Shown here: in pieces, positions 20,758 to 31,876 of the stretch | Numbering within the stretch: position 1 is the first letter of the stretch | How the letters are laid out: every line of letters begins with the position of its first letter | NCBI RefSeq assembly: GCF_902706035.1 | Contig: NZ_CACSJA010000012.1 | Coordinates: 85,218-149,217, forward strand | Source of the DNA: Pantoea sp. 18069 | GTDB lineage: Bacteria; Pseudomonadota; Gammaproteobacteria; Burkholderiales; Burkholderiaceae_C | Reading direction: 5' to 3' | Length of the DNA stretch: 64,000 nt | Made by a program: the position numbers and the translations under genes | The notes under the pieces: generated by a model | What the model was told of the DNA's origin: nothing | Seen by the model: only the letters and a program-made list of their open reading frames with translations | The model's database searches: none

Positions 20758-21015
20758 GTGAGCAATAAAGGCCAACTCCTCCAAGACCCGTTTCTCAATG
20801 CGCTGCGTCGCGAGCATGTTCCGGTGTCCATTTATTTGGTCAACGGCATCAAGCTTCAAGGCCAGATTGAGTCTTTTGACCAGTACGTTGTGCTCTTGCG
20901 CAATACCGTCACCCAAATGGTGTACAAGCACGCCATTTCCACCATTGTTCCCGGCCGTGCCGTGAACTTCTCCACGGCCGAAACCGCTGTGGACAACGAA
21001 GCCGCTGGCACTTGA
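20758..21015 (+). CDS. hfq: RNA chaperone Hfq
   Basis: 85 residues with a GTG start preceded by GGAG. Sm-fold protein that forms hexamers and pairs small RNAs with mRNAs. The N-terminus (V/M)[13 protein letters not shown] and the [11 protein letters not shown]m2 motif are diagnostic. The C-terminal tail is short, as usual in Betaproteobacteria. Start set by homology; an in-frame TTG lies 18 nt upstream. Confidence 0.97.
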   Translation: MSNKGQLLQDPFLNALRREHVPVSIYLVNGIKLQGQIESFDQYVVLLRNTVTQMVYKHAISTIVPGRAVNFSTAETAVDNEAAGT

Positions 21016-21075
21016 GATTGCACCACCCAGTCTTTTTCCTTGCGTCCGGGAGTCGCACGCCGACGGGGAGCCTGC

Positions 21076-22239
21076 ATGGGCTCTCCTGATACTCCCAACG
21101 GCCCCGCCACGCCGGTCCTTCTGGTCGGTGTGGATTTCGGGCTTCCCCATTTTGATGCCGAACTCGAAGAGCTCGGCCTGCTCGCCGAAACCGCAGGCCT
21201 CAAGCCTGTGGCGCGCCTGTCCTGCAAGCGCAAGGTGCCCGATGCGGCGCTGTTTGTCGGCAGCGGCAAGGCCGACGAGATCCGCATGCTCGCGCAGATG
21301 CATGGCGCGCAGGAAGTGCTGTTCGACCAGGCCCTGAGCCCGGCCCAGCAGCGCAACCTCGAGCGCCATCTGGACATGCCGGTCACTGACCGCACCTTGC
21401 TGATTCTCGAGATTTTTGGCCAGCGCGCGCGCAGCCATGAAGGCAAGCTCCAGGTGGAGCTTGCGCGCCTGCAATACCTGAGCACACGCCTCGTGCGCCG
21501 CTGGTCCCATCTGGAGCGCCAGCGCGGCGGTATCGGCGGGCGCGGCGGCCCGGGTGAAACCCAGATCGAGCTCGACCGCCGAATGATCGACAAGTCGATC
21601 AAGAGCACGCGCGAGCGGCTTGCCAAGGTCAAGAAGCAGCGCGCCACGCAGCGCCGCCAGCGCGAGCGCCGGGACGTGTTCAACGTGTCGCTGGTCGGCT
21701 ACACCAATGCCGGCAAGTCGACGCTGTTCAATGCGCTGGTCAAGGCCGGCGCCTATGCGGCCGATCAGCTGTTCGCGACGCTCGACACGACAACGCGCCA
21801 GTTGTATTTGAGCGATGCGCGCCAATCTGTATCCTTGTCGGATACGGTGGGCTTCATCCGTGATCTGCCACACGGCCTGGTCGATGCGTTCCAGGCCACG
21901 CTGCAGGAGGCCGTCGATGCCGATCTGCTGCTGCATGTGGTCGATGCCTCGAATCCCGCGTTTCCCGAGCAGATCGCCGAAGTGCAGAAAGTGCTTGCCG
22001 AAATCGGTGCCGACGCAATTCCCCAGTTGCTGATTTTCAACAAGCTCGATGCCGTGCCCGCCGGGCAGCGCCCGGCGCTGCTGCAGGACACGTACGAGTG
22101 GGACGGTCAACCCGTGCCGCGGCTGTTCGTCAGCGCACGCTCGGCTGAAGGCTTGACTGCATTGCGCCAGTCGCTCACCGAGAGCGTTCTGGCAGCGAAG
22201 GGGGCGGATAAGATCCCCGAAATACCCGCTGATTTATGA
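21076..22239 (+). CDS. hflX: Ribosome-associated GTPase HflX
   Basis: 387 residues. The N-terminal HflX domain (LVGVDFGLPHFDAELEEL) and the glycine-rich GGIGGRGGPGETQIE linker precede a GTPase domain with P-loop GYTNAGKST, DTVGFIRDLP and NKLD. HflX splits stalled 70S ribosomes under stress. ATG has GGGGAG upstream. hfq-hflX-hflK-hflC is the canonical order. Confidence 0.95.
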   Translation: MGSPDTPNGPATPVLLVGVDFGLPHFDAELEELGLLAETAGLKPVARLSCKRKVPDAALFVGSGKADEIRMLAQMHGAQEVLFDQALSPAQQRNLERHLDMPVTDRTLLILEIFGQRARSHEGKLQVELARLQYLSTRLVRRWSHLERQRGGIGGRGGPGETQIELDRRMIDKSIKSTRERLAKVKKQRATQRRQRERRDVFNVSLVGYTNAGKSTLFNALVKAGAYAADQLFATLDTTTRQLYLSDARQSVSLSDTVGFIRDLPHGLVDAFQATLQEAVDADLLLHVVDASNPAFPEQIAEVQKVLAEIGADAIPQLLIFNKLDAVPAGQRPALLQDTYEWDGQPVPRLFVSARSAEGLTALRQSLTESVLAAKGADKIPEIPADL

Positions 22240-22311
22240 GGCGCCAAGCCCTGTTTGGGCAAAATGCCGAAGGGATCCCTGTCTTTTTGCAAAATACTTG
22301 AGACTTTTCGC

Positions 22312-23691
22312 ATGAATTTTTCACACCGAGCGTCCCGTTGGGCGCTGCTGCCCACGCGCCTCCGGGGGATGTTCAACCTGAACGATCCTCGCTGGGGGCG
22401 GGGCGATGACAAGGACACGGAAGGCGCGGGGCAAGGCCCCCGGCCCGACGGCGACCGGCCGATTCCGCCGCCGGCGAATGGACGTGACCGCAGACCGCAA
22501 GGTCAGGGGCAGGGTACTCCCCCCGATCTGGATGAACTCTGGGGTGAGCTCAACCGCAAGCTGGCGGGACTGTTCCGCGGCAAGAACGGTGGCAATGGAC
22601 AGCCGCCCGGTGGCAATGGCCCAGGCCTGCCCGAGATGAAGAATGCGGGCGCGGGCATAGGCGTGATCGCCGGCGTGGCCGTGCTGATCTGGCTGGGCAC
22701 GGGCTTCTTCATCGTGCAGGAAGGCCAGCAGGCCGTGATCACCCAGTTCGGCAAGTACCAAAGTACGGTCAACGCGGGTTTCAACTGGCGCCTGCCCTAT
22801 CCTGTCCAGCGCCATGAACTGGTGACCGTGACGCAGATCCGCTCGGCCGATGTCGGCCGCGACAACGTGATCAAGAGCACGGGACTGCGTGAGTCGGCGA
22901 TGCTGACCCGCGACGAGAACATCGTCGAGATCAAGTTCGCCGTGCAGTACCGCCTCAACGATGCGCGTGCCTGGCTGTTCGAGAGCAAGAACCCGGCCGA
23001 GGCCGTGGTCCAGGCGGCCGAAACCTCGGTGCGTGAAGTGGTCGGCAAGATGTCCATGGATGCAGCGATGCAGGATGAGCGCGACCAGATCGCGCCGCGC
23101 GTGCGCGATCTGATGCAGATCATTCTCGACCGCTACAAGGTGGGCGTTGAAGTCGTCGGCATCAATCTGCAGCAAAGCGGTGTGCGTCCGCCCGAGCAGG
23201 TGCAGGCATCGTTCGATGATGTGCTCAAGGCCGTGCAGGAGCGCGAGCGCGCGAAGAACGAAGCCCAGGCCTATGCGAACGACGTCGTGCCGCGCGCGGT
23301 CGGTGTCGCCTCGCGCATGCAGGAGGAAGCTGCGGGTTACAAGGAACGCATCGTGGCCCAGGCCCAGGGTGACGGTCAGCGCTTCAACTCGCTGCTGGCC
23401 GAGTACCAGAAGGCGCCCCAGGTCACGCGTGACCGGCTGTATCTCGAGAGCATGCAGCAGATCTACGGCAACGTGACCAAGGTGCTGATTGATTCGAGCA
23501 AGGGCTCGAACCTGCTGTACCTGCCGCTGGACAAGATCATGCAGGCCACGGGCCAAGGGGCTTCGACCGATGCCTCCGCAGCGGGTGCCGCTGGCGCCCC
23601 GGCCGCAGGCACGTTGACCGTGCCTTCCTCCACCTCGAATGATGCCCGTGCGCGCGACCTCAATCGCGCCCGCGAGCGCGATGTCCGCTAG
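22312..23691 (+). CDS. hflK: HflK, regulator of FtsH protease
   Basis: 459 residues from this start. A Gly/Pro-rich cytoplasmic N-terminus, a membrane segment at about 112-133, then a SPFH/band 7 domain (FFIVQEGQQAVITQFGKY) and a long coiled region. HflK and HflC form the cage around FtsH in the inner membrane. An ATG at 22369 (MFNLNDPRWG) is the alternative start. Confidence 0.93.
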   Translation: MNFSHRASRWALLPTRLRGMFNLNDPRWGRGDDKDTEGAGQGPRPDGDRPIPPPANGRDRRPQGQGQGTPPDLDELWGELNRKLAGLFRGKNGGNGQPPGGNGPGLPEMKNAGAGIGVIAGVAVLIWLGTGFFIVQEGQQAVITQFGKYQSTVNAGFNWRLPYPVQRHELVTVTQIRSADVGRDNVIKSTGLRESAMLTRDENIVEIKFAVQYRLNDARAWLFESKNPAEAVVQAAETSVREVVGKMSMDAAMQDERDQIAPRVRDLMQIILDRYKVGVEVVGINLQQSGVRPPEQVQASFDDVLKAVQERERAKNEAQAYANDVVPRAVGVASRMQEEAAGYKERIVAQAQGDGQRFNSLLAEYQKAPQVTRDRLYLESMQQIYGNVTKVLIDSSKGSNLLYLPLDKIMQATGQGASTDASAAGAAGAPAAGTLTVPSSTSNDARARDLNRARERDVR

Positions 23692-23700
23692 GAGATTCTT

Positions 23701-24588
23701 GTGAACAGAGTCGGATTTATTGTCTCCACCCTGCTGGTTGTGCTGGCCTTGCTCAGTTCCATGCTGTTTGTCGTCGACCAGCGGCAGTTCGGCGTGGTCT
23801 ATGCGCTCGGCCAGATCAAGGAAGTGATCACCGAGCCGGGCCTGCATGTCAAGATGCCCCCGCCGTTCCAGAACGTGCGCTACCTCGACAAGCGTCTGCT
23901 GACGCTCGACAGCACCGATACCGAGCCCATGCTGACGGCTGAAAAGCAGCGCGTGGTGATCGACTGGTATGTGCGCTGGCGCATTTCCGAGCCGTCGGAG
24001 TACATCCGCAATGTCGGCCTGGACGAAAACGCGGGCACGCAGCAGCTCAACCGCGTGGTGCGCAATGCTTTCCAGGAGGAAATCAACAAGCGCACCGTCA
24101 AGGACCTGCTGGCCGACAAGCGCGAAGCGCTGATGGCCGACGTCAAGCGCGAAGTGCTTGAATCGGTGCGCGGCGCCAAGCCCTGGGGCATGGATGTGGT
24201 CGATGTGCGCATCACGCGCGTCGACTACGCTGAAGCGATCACCGAGTCGGTCTACCGCCGCATGGAAGCCGAGCGCAAGCGCGTGGCCAACGAGCAGCGC
24301 TCGACCGGTGCGGCCGAAGGCGAGAAGATTCGTGCCGATGCCGATCGCCAACGTGAAATCACCGTGGCCAACGCCTACCGCGAAGCACAGAAGATCAAGG
24401 GTGAAGGCGATGCCGAAGCCGCACGTATCTACGCCGAAGCGTTTGGCCGCGATGCGCAGTTCGCGCAGTTCTATCGCAGCCTCGAAGCCTACAAGACGAG
24501 CTTCAGCAAGAAGAGCGACGTGATGGTGCTCGACCCGTCGTCGTCGGAATTCTTCAAGGCCATGCGCGGCGGCGCGCCGGCCAGGTAG
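23701..24588 (+). CDS. hflC: HflC, regulator of FtsH protease
   Basis: 295 residues, GTG start with AGGAG 7 nt upstream. One N-terminal membrane segment followed by a band 7 domain (LFVVDQRQFGVVYALGQI), and the helical stretch with AEGEKIRADADRQREI typical of HflC. Partner of HflK. Ten nt separate the two genes. Confidence 0.94.
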   Translation: MNRVGFIVSTLLVVLALLSSMLFVVDQRQFGVVYALGQIKEVITEPGLHVKMPPPFQNVRYLDKRLLTLDSTDTEPMLTAEKQRVVIDWYVRWRISEPSEYIRNVGLDENAGTQQLNRVVRNAFQEEINKRTVKDLLADKREALMADVKREVLESVRGAKPWGMDVVDVRITRVDYAEAITESVYRRMEAERKRVANEQRSTGAAEGEKIRADADRQREITVANAYREAQKIKGEGDAEAARIYAEAFGRDAQFAQFYRSLEAYKTSFSKKSDVMVLDPSSSEFFKAMRGGAPAR

Positions 24589-24602
24589 GCACGGCCGACC
24601 AG

Positions 24603-24656
24603 CGCCCGGCCTGTGCCGGGCGCGCGCATCACCAAGAGGGGCCCAGGCCCCTCTTT
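24603..24656 (+). terminator. Double hairpin after hflC
   Basis: First stem CGCCCGGC-CTGT-GCCGGGCG (24603-24622), then a second perfect 10-bp stem AAGAGGGGCC-CA-GGCCCCTCTT (24634-24655) ending in a short T run. The rest of the 240-bp gap to hisZ shows no coding frame. The DUF2065 gene often found between hflC and hisZ is not present. Confidence 0.6.
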
Positions 24657-24793
24657 GCATTGGTGCATGCCTTTGATGACCGAGGCAGGGCGCAGCCTGG
24701 TTTCGCATGCCAATACCGGTGATTGCGCAAGCAATACTGTGTGCCAGGGCTAGGCCATGGGGCAAGAAAGGGTGGGATGGCACGGCTATCCCG

Positions 24794-24799
24794 TAGAAT
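24794..24799 (+). promoter_or_regulatory. Possible -10 element of hisZ
   Basis: TAGAAT 29 nt before the hisZ ATG, downstream of the hflC terminator. No clear -35. Confidence 0.3.
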
Positions 24800-24828
24800 C
24801 GCGTTTTTAACAGCCTCCCCTTTTTTCC

Positions 24829-27382
<2,554 letters not shown>

Positions 27383-27423
27383 ACGCCGGCGTCTGTCTCC
27401 ACGATTGAAAACAGGAACGCACC

Positions 27424-27948
27424 ATGCTGACCGAAGACGGTAATCACCTGTACGTAAGCTACGACGAGTACCACGGCCTGATCGAAAAGCTCGCGCTCAA
27501 GATCCACCAGTCCGGCTGGGAATTCGACACCATCCTGTGCCTGGCACGCGGTGGTCTGCGTCCGGGTGACATCCTGAGCCGCATTTTCGACAAGCCGCTG
27601 GCCATCATGTCCACGAGTTCCTACCGCGCCGAAGCCGGCACGGTGCAGGGCCACCTGGACATCGCGCGCTTCATCACGACCCCCCAGGGCGAGATTGCCG
27701 GTCGCGTGCTGCTGGTCGACGACCTGGCGGACTCGGGCCACACGCTCAACGCCGTGGTCGGAATGCTCAAGAGCAACTACGCGCCCATCACCGAGCTGCG
27801 CAGCGCGGTGATCTGGACCAAGGGCCTGTCGACCTTCAAGGCCGACTATTCGGTGGAATTCCTGCCGACCAATCCCTGGATCCATCAGCCGTTCGAAAGC
27901 TACGACAACATGGGCCCGCAAAAGCTGCTCGAAAAATGGAAGCTGTAA
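27424..27948 (+). CDS. Purine phosphoribosyltransferase (xanthine/hypoxanthine type)
   Basis: 174 residues. Type I phosphoribosyltransferase fold with the PRPP-binding motif VLLVDDLADSGHTL and the N-terminal CLARGGLRPGDILSR loop. It should convert a purine base plus PRPP to the nucleotide. The exact base is not settled by sequence; Gpt/xanthine PRTase is the nearest guess. It follows purA by 41 nt, so both act in purine supply. Confidence 0.85.
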   Translation: MLTEDGNHLYVSYDEYHGLIEKLALKIHQSGWEFDTILCLARGGLRPGDILSRIFDKPLAIMSTSSYRAEAGTVQGHLDIARFITTPQGEIAGRVLLVDDLADSGHTLNAVVGMLKSNYAPITELRSAVIWTKGLSTFKADYSVEFLPTNPWIHQPFESYDNMGPQKLLEKWKL

Positions 27949-27967
27949 GTTTTCATTGACCCGTATC

Positions 27968-27993
27968 AAAGACCGCTCAGGCGGTCTTTTTTT
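27968..27993 (+). terminator. Rho-independent terminator after the PRTase gene
   Basis: AAAGACCGC and GCGGTCTTT form a stem around a short TCAG loop, followed by TTTT. Ends the hisZ-purA transcript. Confidence 0.85.
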
Positions 27994-28112
27994 GGGCCTG
28001 CGACCCGCAGCACTGTTGGTTTTAGATGACATCTGGTGACAAGCTTTGGTGCGCGCGCACGCACCACTGTGGCGCGCAGATAAACTGCACGCACTCTAGA
28101 AAGTGGTGGTTT

Positions 28113-29156
28113 GTGAAGCGCAATTCTTTCGAGCAGCGACGCGCTGCCCTGGTATTGATCGGACTGGCCGGTGCGGCCGCCACGGCAGCCTTCGCGGCGC
28201 CACCTGCAGTGCCGGCCCGCCCCGTTGCCGCACCGCTGCCCCCGGCCAAGGCGCCTCCGATCTTTGTGCTCAATTCGCTCGATGCGTCGGTCAGCGTGAT
28301 CGACCCCGAGCGCTGGATGGAAACGCTGCGCATTCCCACGGGCAAGGAACCGCACCACCTGTATCTCACGCCCGACGAGAAATCGCTGATCGTGGCCAAC
28401 GCGCTGGGCGATTCGCTGACTTTCCTCGACCCGCGCACGGCCCAGGTGCAGCGCGTGGTGCGCGATATTTCCGATCCCTACCACCTGCGCTTCAGCCCCG
28501 ACATGAAGTGGCTGGTCACGGCCGCCAACCGCCTCGACCATATCGACTTCTACCGCTGGGACGGCCAGCAGCCGCAGCTCGTCAAGCGCGTGGGCACCGG
28601 CAAGACGCCCAGCCACCTGTGGATAGACGCGCGCAGCGCCACGCTGTATTCGACCATGCAGGACAGCGACGAACTGGTGGCCATCGACATGGCGACCCAG
28701 GTCATCACGGCGCGCGTGCGCACCGGCGCCATGCCCGCCGACATCTATGGCAGCCCCGACGGGCGCCGGCTGTACGTCGGCCTCACGGGCAGCGACAGCG
28801 TCGAAGTGTTCGACATTTCCGCAGGCCCGCCGCGCCACATGGCGCTGATCAAGACCGGCAAGGGCGCGCATGCGTTCCGCGCCGCGGGTGACAGGCGCCA
28901 TCTCTATGTCAGCAACCGCGTGGCCAACACCATAGGCAAGATCGACATGCAGACCCAGCAACTGGTCGACACCTATCCCGTACCGGGTGGTCCTGACTGC
29001 ATGGAGGTCTCGGCCGACGGTCGCTATATCTACGTGAGCTCGCGCTGGGCGCGCAAGCTGTCGGTGATCGACACGATCGAGAAGAAAGTCGTGCGCCAGG
29101 TCAACGTGGGCAAGTCGCCGCACGGCGTGTGGACGCTGGCGCACGCGCCGCGCTGA
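28113..29156 (+). CDS. YncE-like beta-propeller protein, exported
   Basis: 347 residues from a GTG start. A signal peptide of about 27 residues (basic start, hydrophobic core, cut after AFA) is followed by YVTN-type propeller repeats such as VLNSLDASVSVID, LIVANALGDSLTFLD and LYVSNRVANTIGKID. Such periplasmic seven-bladed propellers bind DNA, quinoproteins or metals in different family members. The role here is unknown. It is followed 5 nt later by a deacetylase-like gene, which suggests joint envelope work. Confidence 0.75.
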   Translation: MKRNSFEQRRAALVLIGLAGAAATAAFAAPPAVPARPVAAPLPPAKAPPIFVLNSLDASVSVIDPERWMETLRIPTGKEPHHLYLTPDEKSLIVANALGDSLTFLDPRTAQVQRVVRDISDPYHLRFSPDMKWLVTAANRLDHIDFYRWDGQQPQLVKRVGTGKTPSHLWIDARSATLYSTMQDSDELVAIDMATQVITARVRTGAMPADIYGSPDGRRLYVGLTGSDSVEVFDISAGPPRHMALIKTGKGAHAFRAAGDRRHLYVSNRVANTIGKIDMQTQQLVDTYPVPGGPDCMEVSADGRYIYVSSRWARKLSVIDTIEKKVVRQVNVGKSPHGVWTLAHAPR

Positions 29157-29161
29157 AGGTC

Positions 29162-29962
29162 ATGCCGCCGCGCCGCACCGCCTTGTTCATGGCCAGCCTG
29201 CTGGGCACCAGTCTGCTGTCCCTGGGCGCCTGGGCCAAGGACGCCTGCAAGCCGCTGTACCTGACGTTCGACACCGGCCACATGGGCGTGGCGCCGCTGG
29301 TCGCCGAAGTGCTGCAGCGCCAGCAGGTGCGCGTGACGTTCTTTGCGGCCAACGAGGCGACGAAAGAGGGCGACGGCAGCCTGGGCGCGCATTGGGCGCC
29401 CTGGTGGCGCGCGCGCGCGGCCGAAGGCCATGCGTTTGCCTCGCACACCTGGTCGCATGCCTACTGGCGCGCCGACGTGGGCGGGCCCCAGGCACCGGCA
29501 TTTCGCGTCAGGCCTTCGGCCGGGCCGCGCGAAGGCCAGACCTATACGCTCAGCGCCGCGGGCTACTGCGCCGAGATCGCGCAGGCGGCCGACCGGCTGC
29601 AGCAGATCACGGGCAGAAAGCCGCTGGCGCTGTTTCGCGCGCCAGGCGGCAAGACGTCACCGGCGCTGCTGGCCGCGGCCAGGTCCTGCGGCTGGGCGCA
29701 TGTGGGCTGGTCGCCCGCGGGCTTTCTGGGCGATGAGTTGCCCAGCGAGCGCTTCAGCAACAAGGCCTTGCTGGCCCAGGCGCTGCAGCGCATCCGCAGC
29801 GGAGATATCTTGCTGGCCCACCTGGGCATCTGGTCACGCAAGGACGCCTGGGCGCCTGCCGTGCTCGAGCCGTTGTTGGTCGGGCTCAAGCAGAAGGGAT
29901 TTTGCTTTCGCACGCTGGACGAGCATCCCGATTACCGTGACTGGATAACGCACACGCGTTGA
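29162..29962 (+). CDS. Polysaccharide deacetylase-like (NodB fold) exported protein
   Basis: 266 residues. N-terminal signal peptide (hydrophobic to AWA, residue 25). NodB homology motifs in order: LTFDTG (Asp37), HTWSH (His95, His99), RAPGG (Arg159) and LLAHLG (His220). The second Asp of the usual TFDDG motif, a metal ligand, is Thr38. Either the metal site is altered or activity is lost. The neighbours are a propeller protein and a membrane hydroxylase. Substrate unknown; peptidoglycan or an exopolysaccharide amide is the family default. Confidence 0.78.
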   Translation: MPPRRTALFMASLLGTSLLSLGAWAKDACKPLYLTFDTGHMGVAPLVAEVLQRQQVRVTFFAANEATKEGDGSLGAHWAPWWRARAAEGHAFASHTWSHAYWRADVGGPQAPAFRVRPSAGPREGQTYTLSAAGYCAEIAQAADRLQQITGRKPLALFRAPGGKTSPALLAAARSCGWAHVGWSPAGFLGDELPSERFSNKALLAQALQRIRSGDILLAHLGIWSRKDAWAPAVLEPLLVGLKQKGFCFRTLDEHPDYRDWITHTR

Positions 29963-29973
29963 GTGGAGAGGTT

Positions 29974-30951
29974 ATGCAGGTCTTGGTGGATTGGTTCAAC
30001 GCAGCGCAACAGTGGCTGTTCGAGGCAGTGGTGCAGCCGCTGCTGTTTGGCCTGGGGCTGGGCAATCTGCTCGAAGATGGCTACATGGCCACGGGCTGGC
30101 TGCTGGTCGGGCTGATCCAGCTGGTGGTGATGGTGCTGCTGATCGCGCCGCTGCAGCGCTTTTGGCCGGTCGAAGCCGTGACCGACCGGCGCGCGATCCG
30201 CGTCGACATGCTCTACACGCTGGTGCACCGGCTGGGCCTGTTTCGCATCGCGCTGTTCTTTTCGATCGATCCGCTGTGGGACCAGTTGTTCGGCTCGCTG
30301 CGGGTCTGGGGGCTGCCGACCTACCATCTCGACAACCTCTGGCCCGGCGTGACCGATCAGGCCTGGGTCAGCCTGCTGCTGTATCTCGTGGTCTTCGACC
30401 TGCTCGACTACTGGATACACCGCGGCCAGCACCATTTCGGCTGGTGGTGGAAGCTGCATGCGCTGCACCATTCGCAACGCCAGATGACCATGTGGAGCGA
30501 CAACCGCAACCATTTGCTCGACGATCTGTTGCGCGACAGCATCATCGTGCTGGTCGCGCAGATCATTGGCCTGGCGCCGGGCCAGTTCGTCGCTATCGTC
30601 GCCATCACCCAGCTCAGCGAGAGCCTGCACCATGCCAATGTGCGCCTGTGGTTCGGCCGCGTCGGCGAGCGCCTGTGGGTCAGCCCGCGGTTTCACCGCC
30701 GCCACCACACCATTGGCATAGGCCATGAAGCGCAGCCCGGCACGCGCGCCAAGTTGGGTGGAAACAACTTCGGCGTGCTGCTGCCGGTGTGGGACATGCT
30801 GTTCGGCACGGCCAATTTCGAGCTGCGCTATGACCCTACCGGCATCCGGGATCAGGTCGAGCCCGACGCCCGCGGGCGCCTGCGCGACTATGGACAGGGC
30901 TTCTGGAGCCAGCAGTGGCGCGGGGTACTGCGTCTGATGGGTCGCGCTTGA
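29974..30951 (+). CDS. Fatty acid hydroxylase/sterol desaturase-family membrane protein
   Basis: 325 residues with several membrane segments. The eight-histidine di-iron clusters are visible as HRGQHH, HALHH and HRRHH. Members hydroxylate or desaturate lipid or carotenoid substrates with O2. The bacterial substrate is not predictable here. GGAGAGG precedes the ATG by 5 nt, and the gene follows the deacetylase by 11 nt. Confidence 0.85.
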   Translation: MQVLVDWFNAAQQWLFEAVVQPLLFGLGLGNLLEDGYMATGWLLVGLIQLVVMVLLIAPLQRFWPVEAVTDRRAIRVDMLYTLVHRLGLFRIALFFSIDPLWDQLFGSLRVWGLPTYHLDNLWPGVTDQAWVSLLLYLVVFDLLDYWIHRGQHHFGWWWKLHALHHSQRQMTMWSDNRNHLLDDLLRDSIIVLVAQIIGLAPGQFVAIVAITQLSESLHHANVRLWFGRVGERLWVSPRFHRRHHTIGIGHEAQPGTRAKLGGNNFGVLLPVWDMLFGTANFELRYDPTGIRDQVEPDARGRLRDYGQGFWSQQWRGVLRLMGRA

Positions 30952-30976
30952 CGCCCGCAATGGGTATCCTAGAGGC

Positions 30977-31870
30977 ATGCGACTGCTTATAGACTCCTTC
31001 TGGCGTGCAGCAGCTTACTGCCTGCACAAACGGGTGATCCTGTGGTCCCTCGTCCCGCTGCTGTTCATGTCCTTGCTGTCGGCCGTGCTGGGCTACTTCT
31101 TCTGGGGGCCGGCGGTGCAGTGGGTGCAGGGGCTGCTCGAGGGCGCCAGCTGGCTGCAGACCGTCTGGGGCTGGCTGCAGGCGCGCGGCCTGGGGTTTGG
31201 CTCGACCGTCGTCGCGCCGGTGCTGGTGGTGCTCGTGGCGATGCCCATCATCGTCGTGCTGTCGCTGCTGCTGGTCGCGCTGTGTATGGCGCCCGCGCTG
31301 GCGCGGCTGGTCGCCGAGCGGCGTTTTTCGGTGCTTGAACGCAAGCACGGCGCTTCGCTGCTCGCCAGCCTTGCGTGGTCGCTGGGCTCTACGCTGATCG
31401 CGCTGATTGCGCTCGTCGTGTCCGTGCCGCTGTGGTTTGTTCCGCCGCTGGTGCTGATCATCCCGCCGCTGATCTGGGGCTGGCTCACCTACCGCGTCAT
31501 GGCCTTCGATGCGCTGGCCGAACATGCGAGCAAGCGCGAGCGGCGGGCCTTGTTCCTGCGCCACCGCTACAGCCTGATGGCGATGGGCGTGGTCTGCGGC
31601 TACATGGGCGCGGCGCCGGCCATCGTCTGGGCTTCGGGCATGCTGTTCCTGGCCGCGTTCTGGGTGCTGATTCCGCTGGCCATCTGGATCTATGCGCTGG
31701 TGTTCGCATTTTCGTCGCTGTGGTTCGCGCATTTCTGCCTGGCCGCGCTCGAGGCCCTGCGCGCGAATCCGCAGCCGGTCGATGCTGCTGATGTGATCGT
31801 GCCGCTCGCGCCGCAGCCCGAGGCCCCCGTGCTGGCTTCCACGCCGCCTCTTTCCCCTCCCCACAAGTGA
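30977..31870 (+). CDS. EI24/CysZ-like membrane protein
   Basis: 297 residues with about six hydrophobic segments. Overall pattern and the N-terminal SFWRAAAYCLHKRVILWSL match the EI24 domain family of inner membrane proteins (COG2981/CysZ related). Function is not established. It starts 25 nt after the hydroxylase gene and ends 6 nt before the CinA-like gene. Confidence 0.72.
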   Translation: MRLLIDSFWRAAAYCLHKRVILWSLVPLLFMSLLSAVLGYFFWGPAVQWVQGLLEGASWLQTVWGWLQARGLGFGSTVVAPVLVVLVAMPIIVVLSLLLVALCMAPALARLVAERRFSVLERKHGASLLASLAWSLGSTLIALIALVVSVPLWFVPPLVLIIPPLIWGWLTYRVMAFDALAEHASKRERRALFLRHRYSLMAMGVVCGYMGAAPAIVWASGMLFLAAFWVLIPLAIWIYALVFAFSSLWFAHFCLAALEALRANPQPVDAADVIVPLAPQPEAPVLASTPPLSPPHK

Positions 31871-31876
31871 GTGTTC

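Noticed and set aside
22255..22311. A start of HflK at 22255
   Set aside because: The extra 19 residues have no family resemblance and the region has intergenic character. ATG at 22312 or 22369 is preferred.
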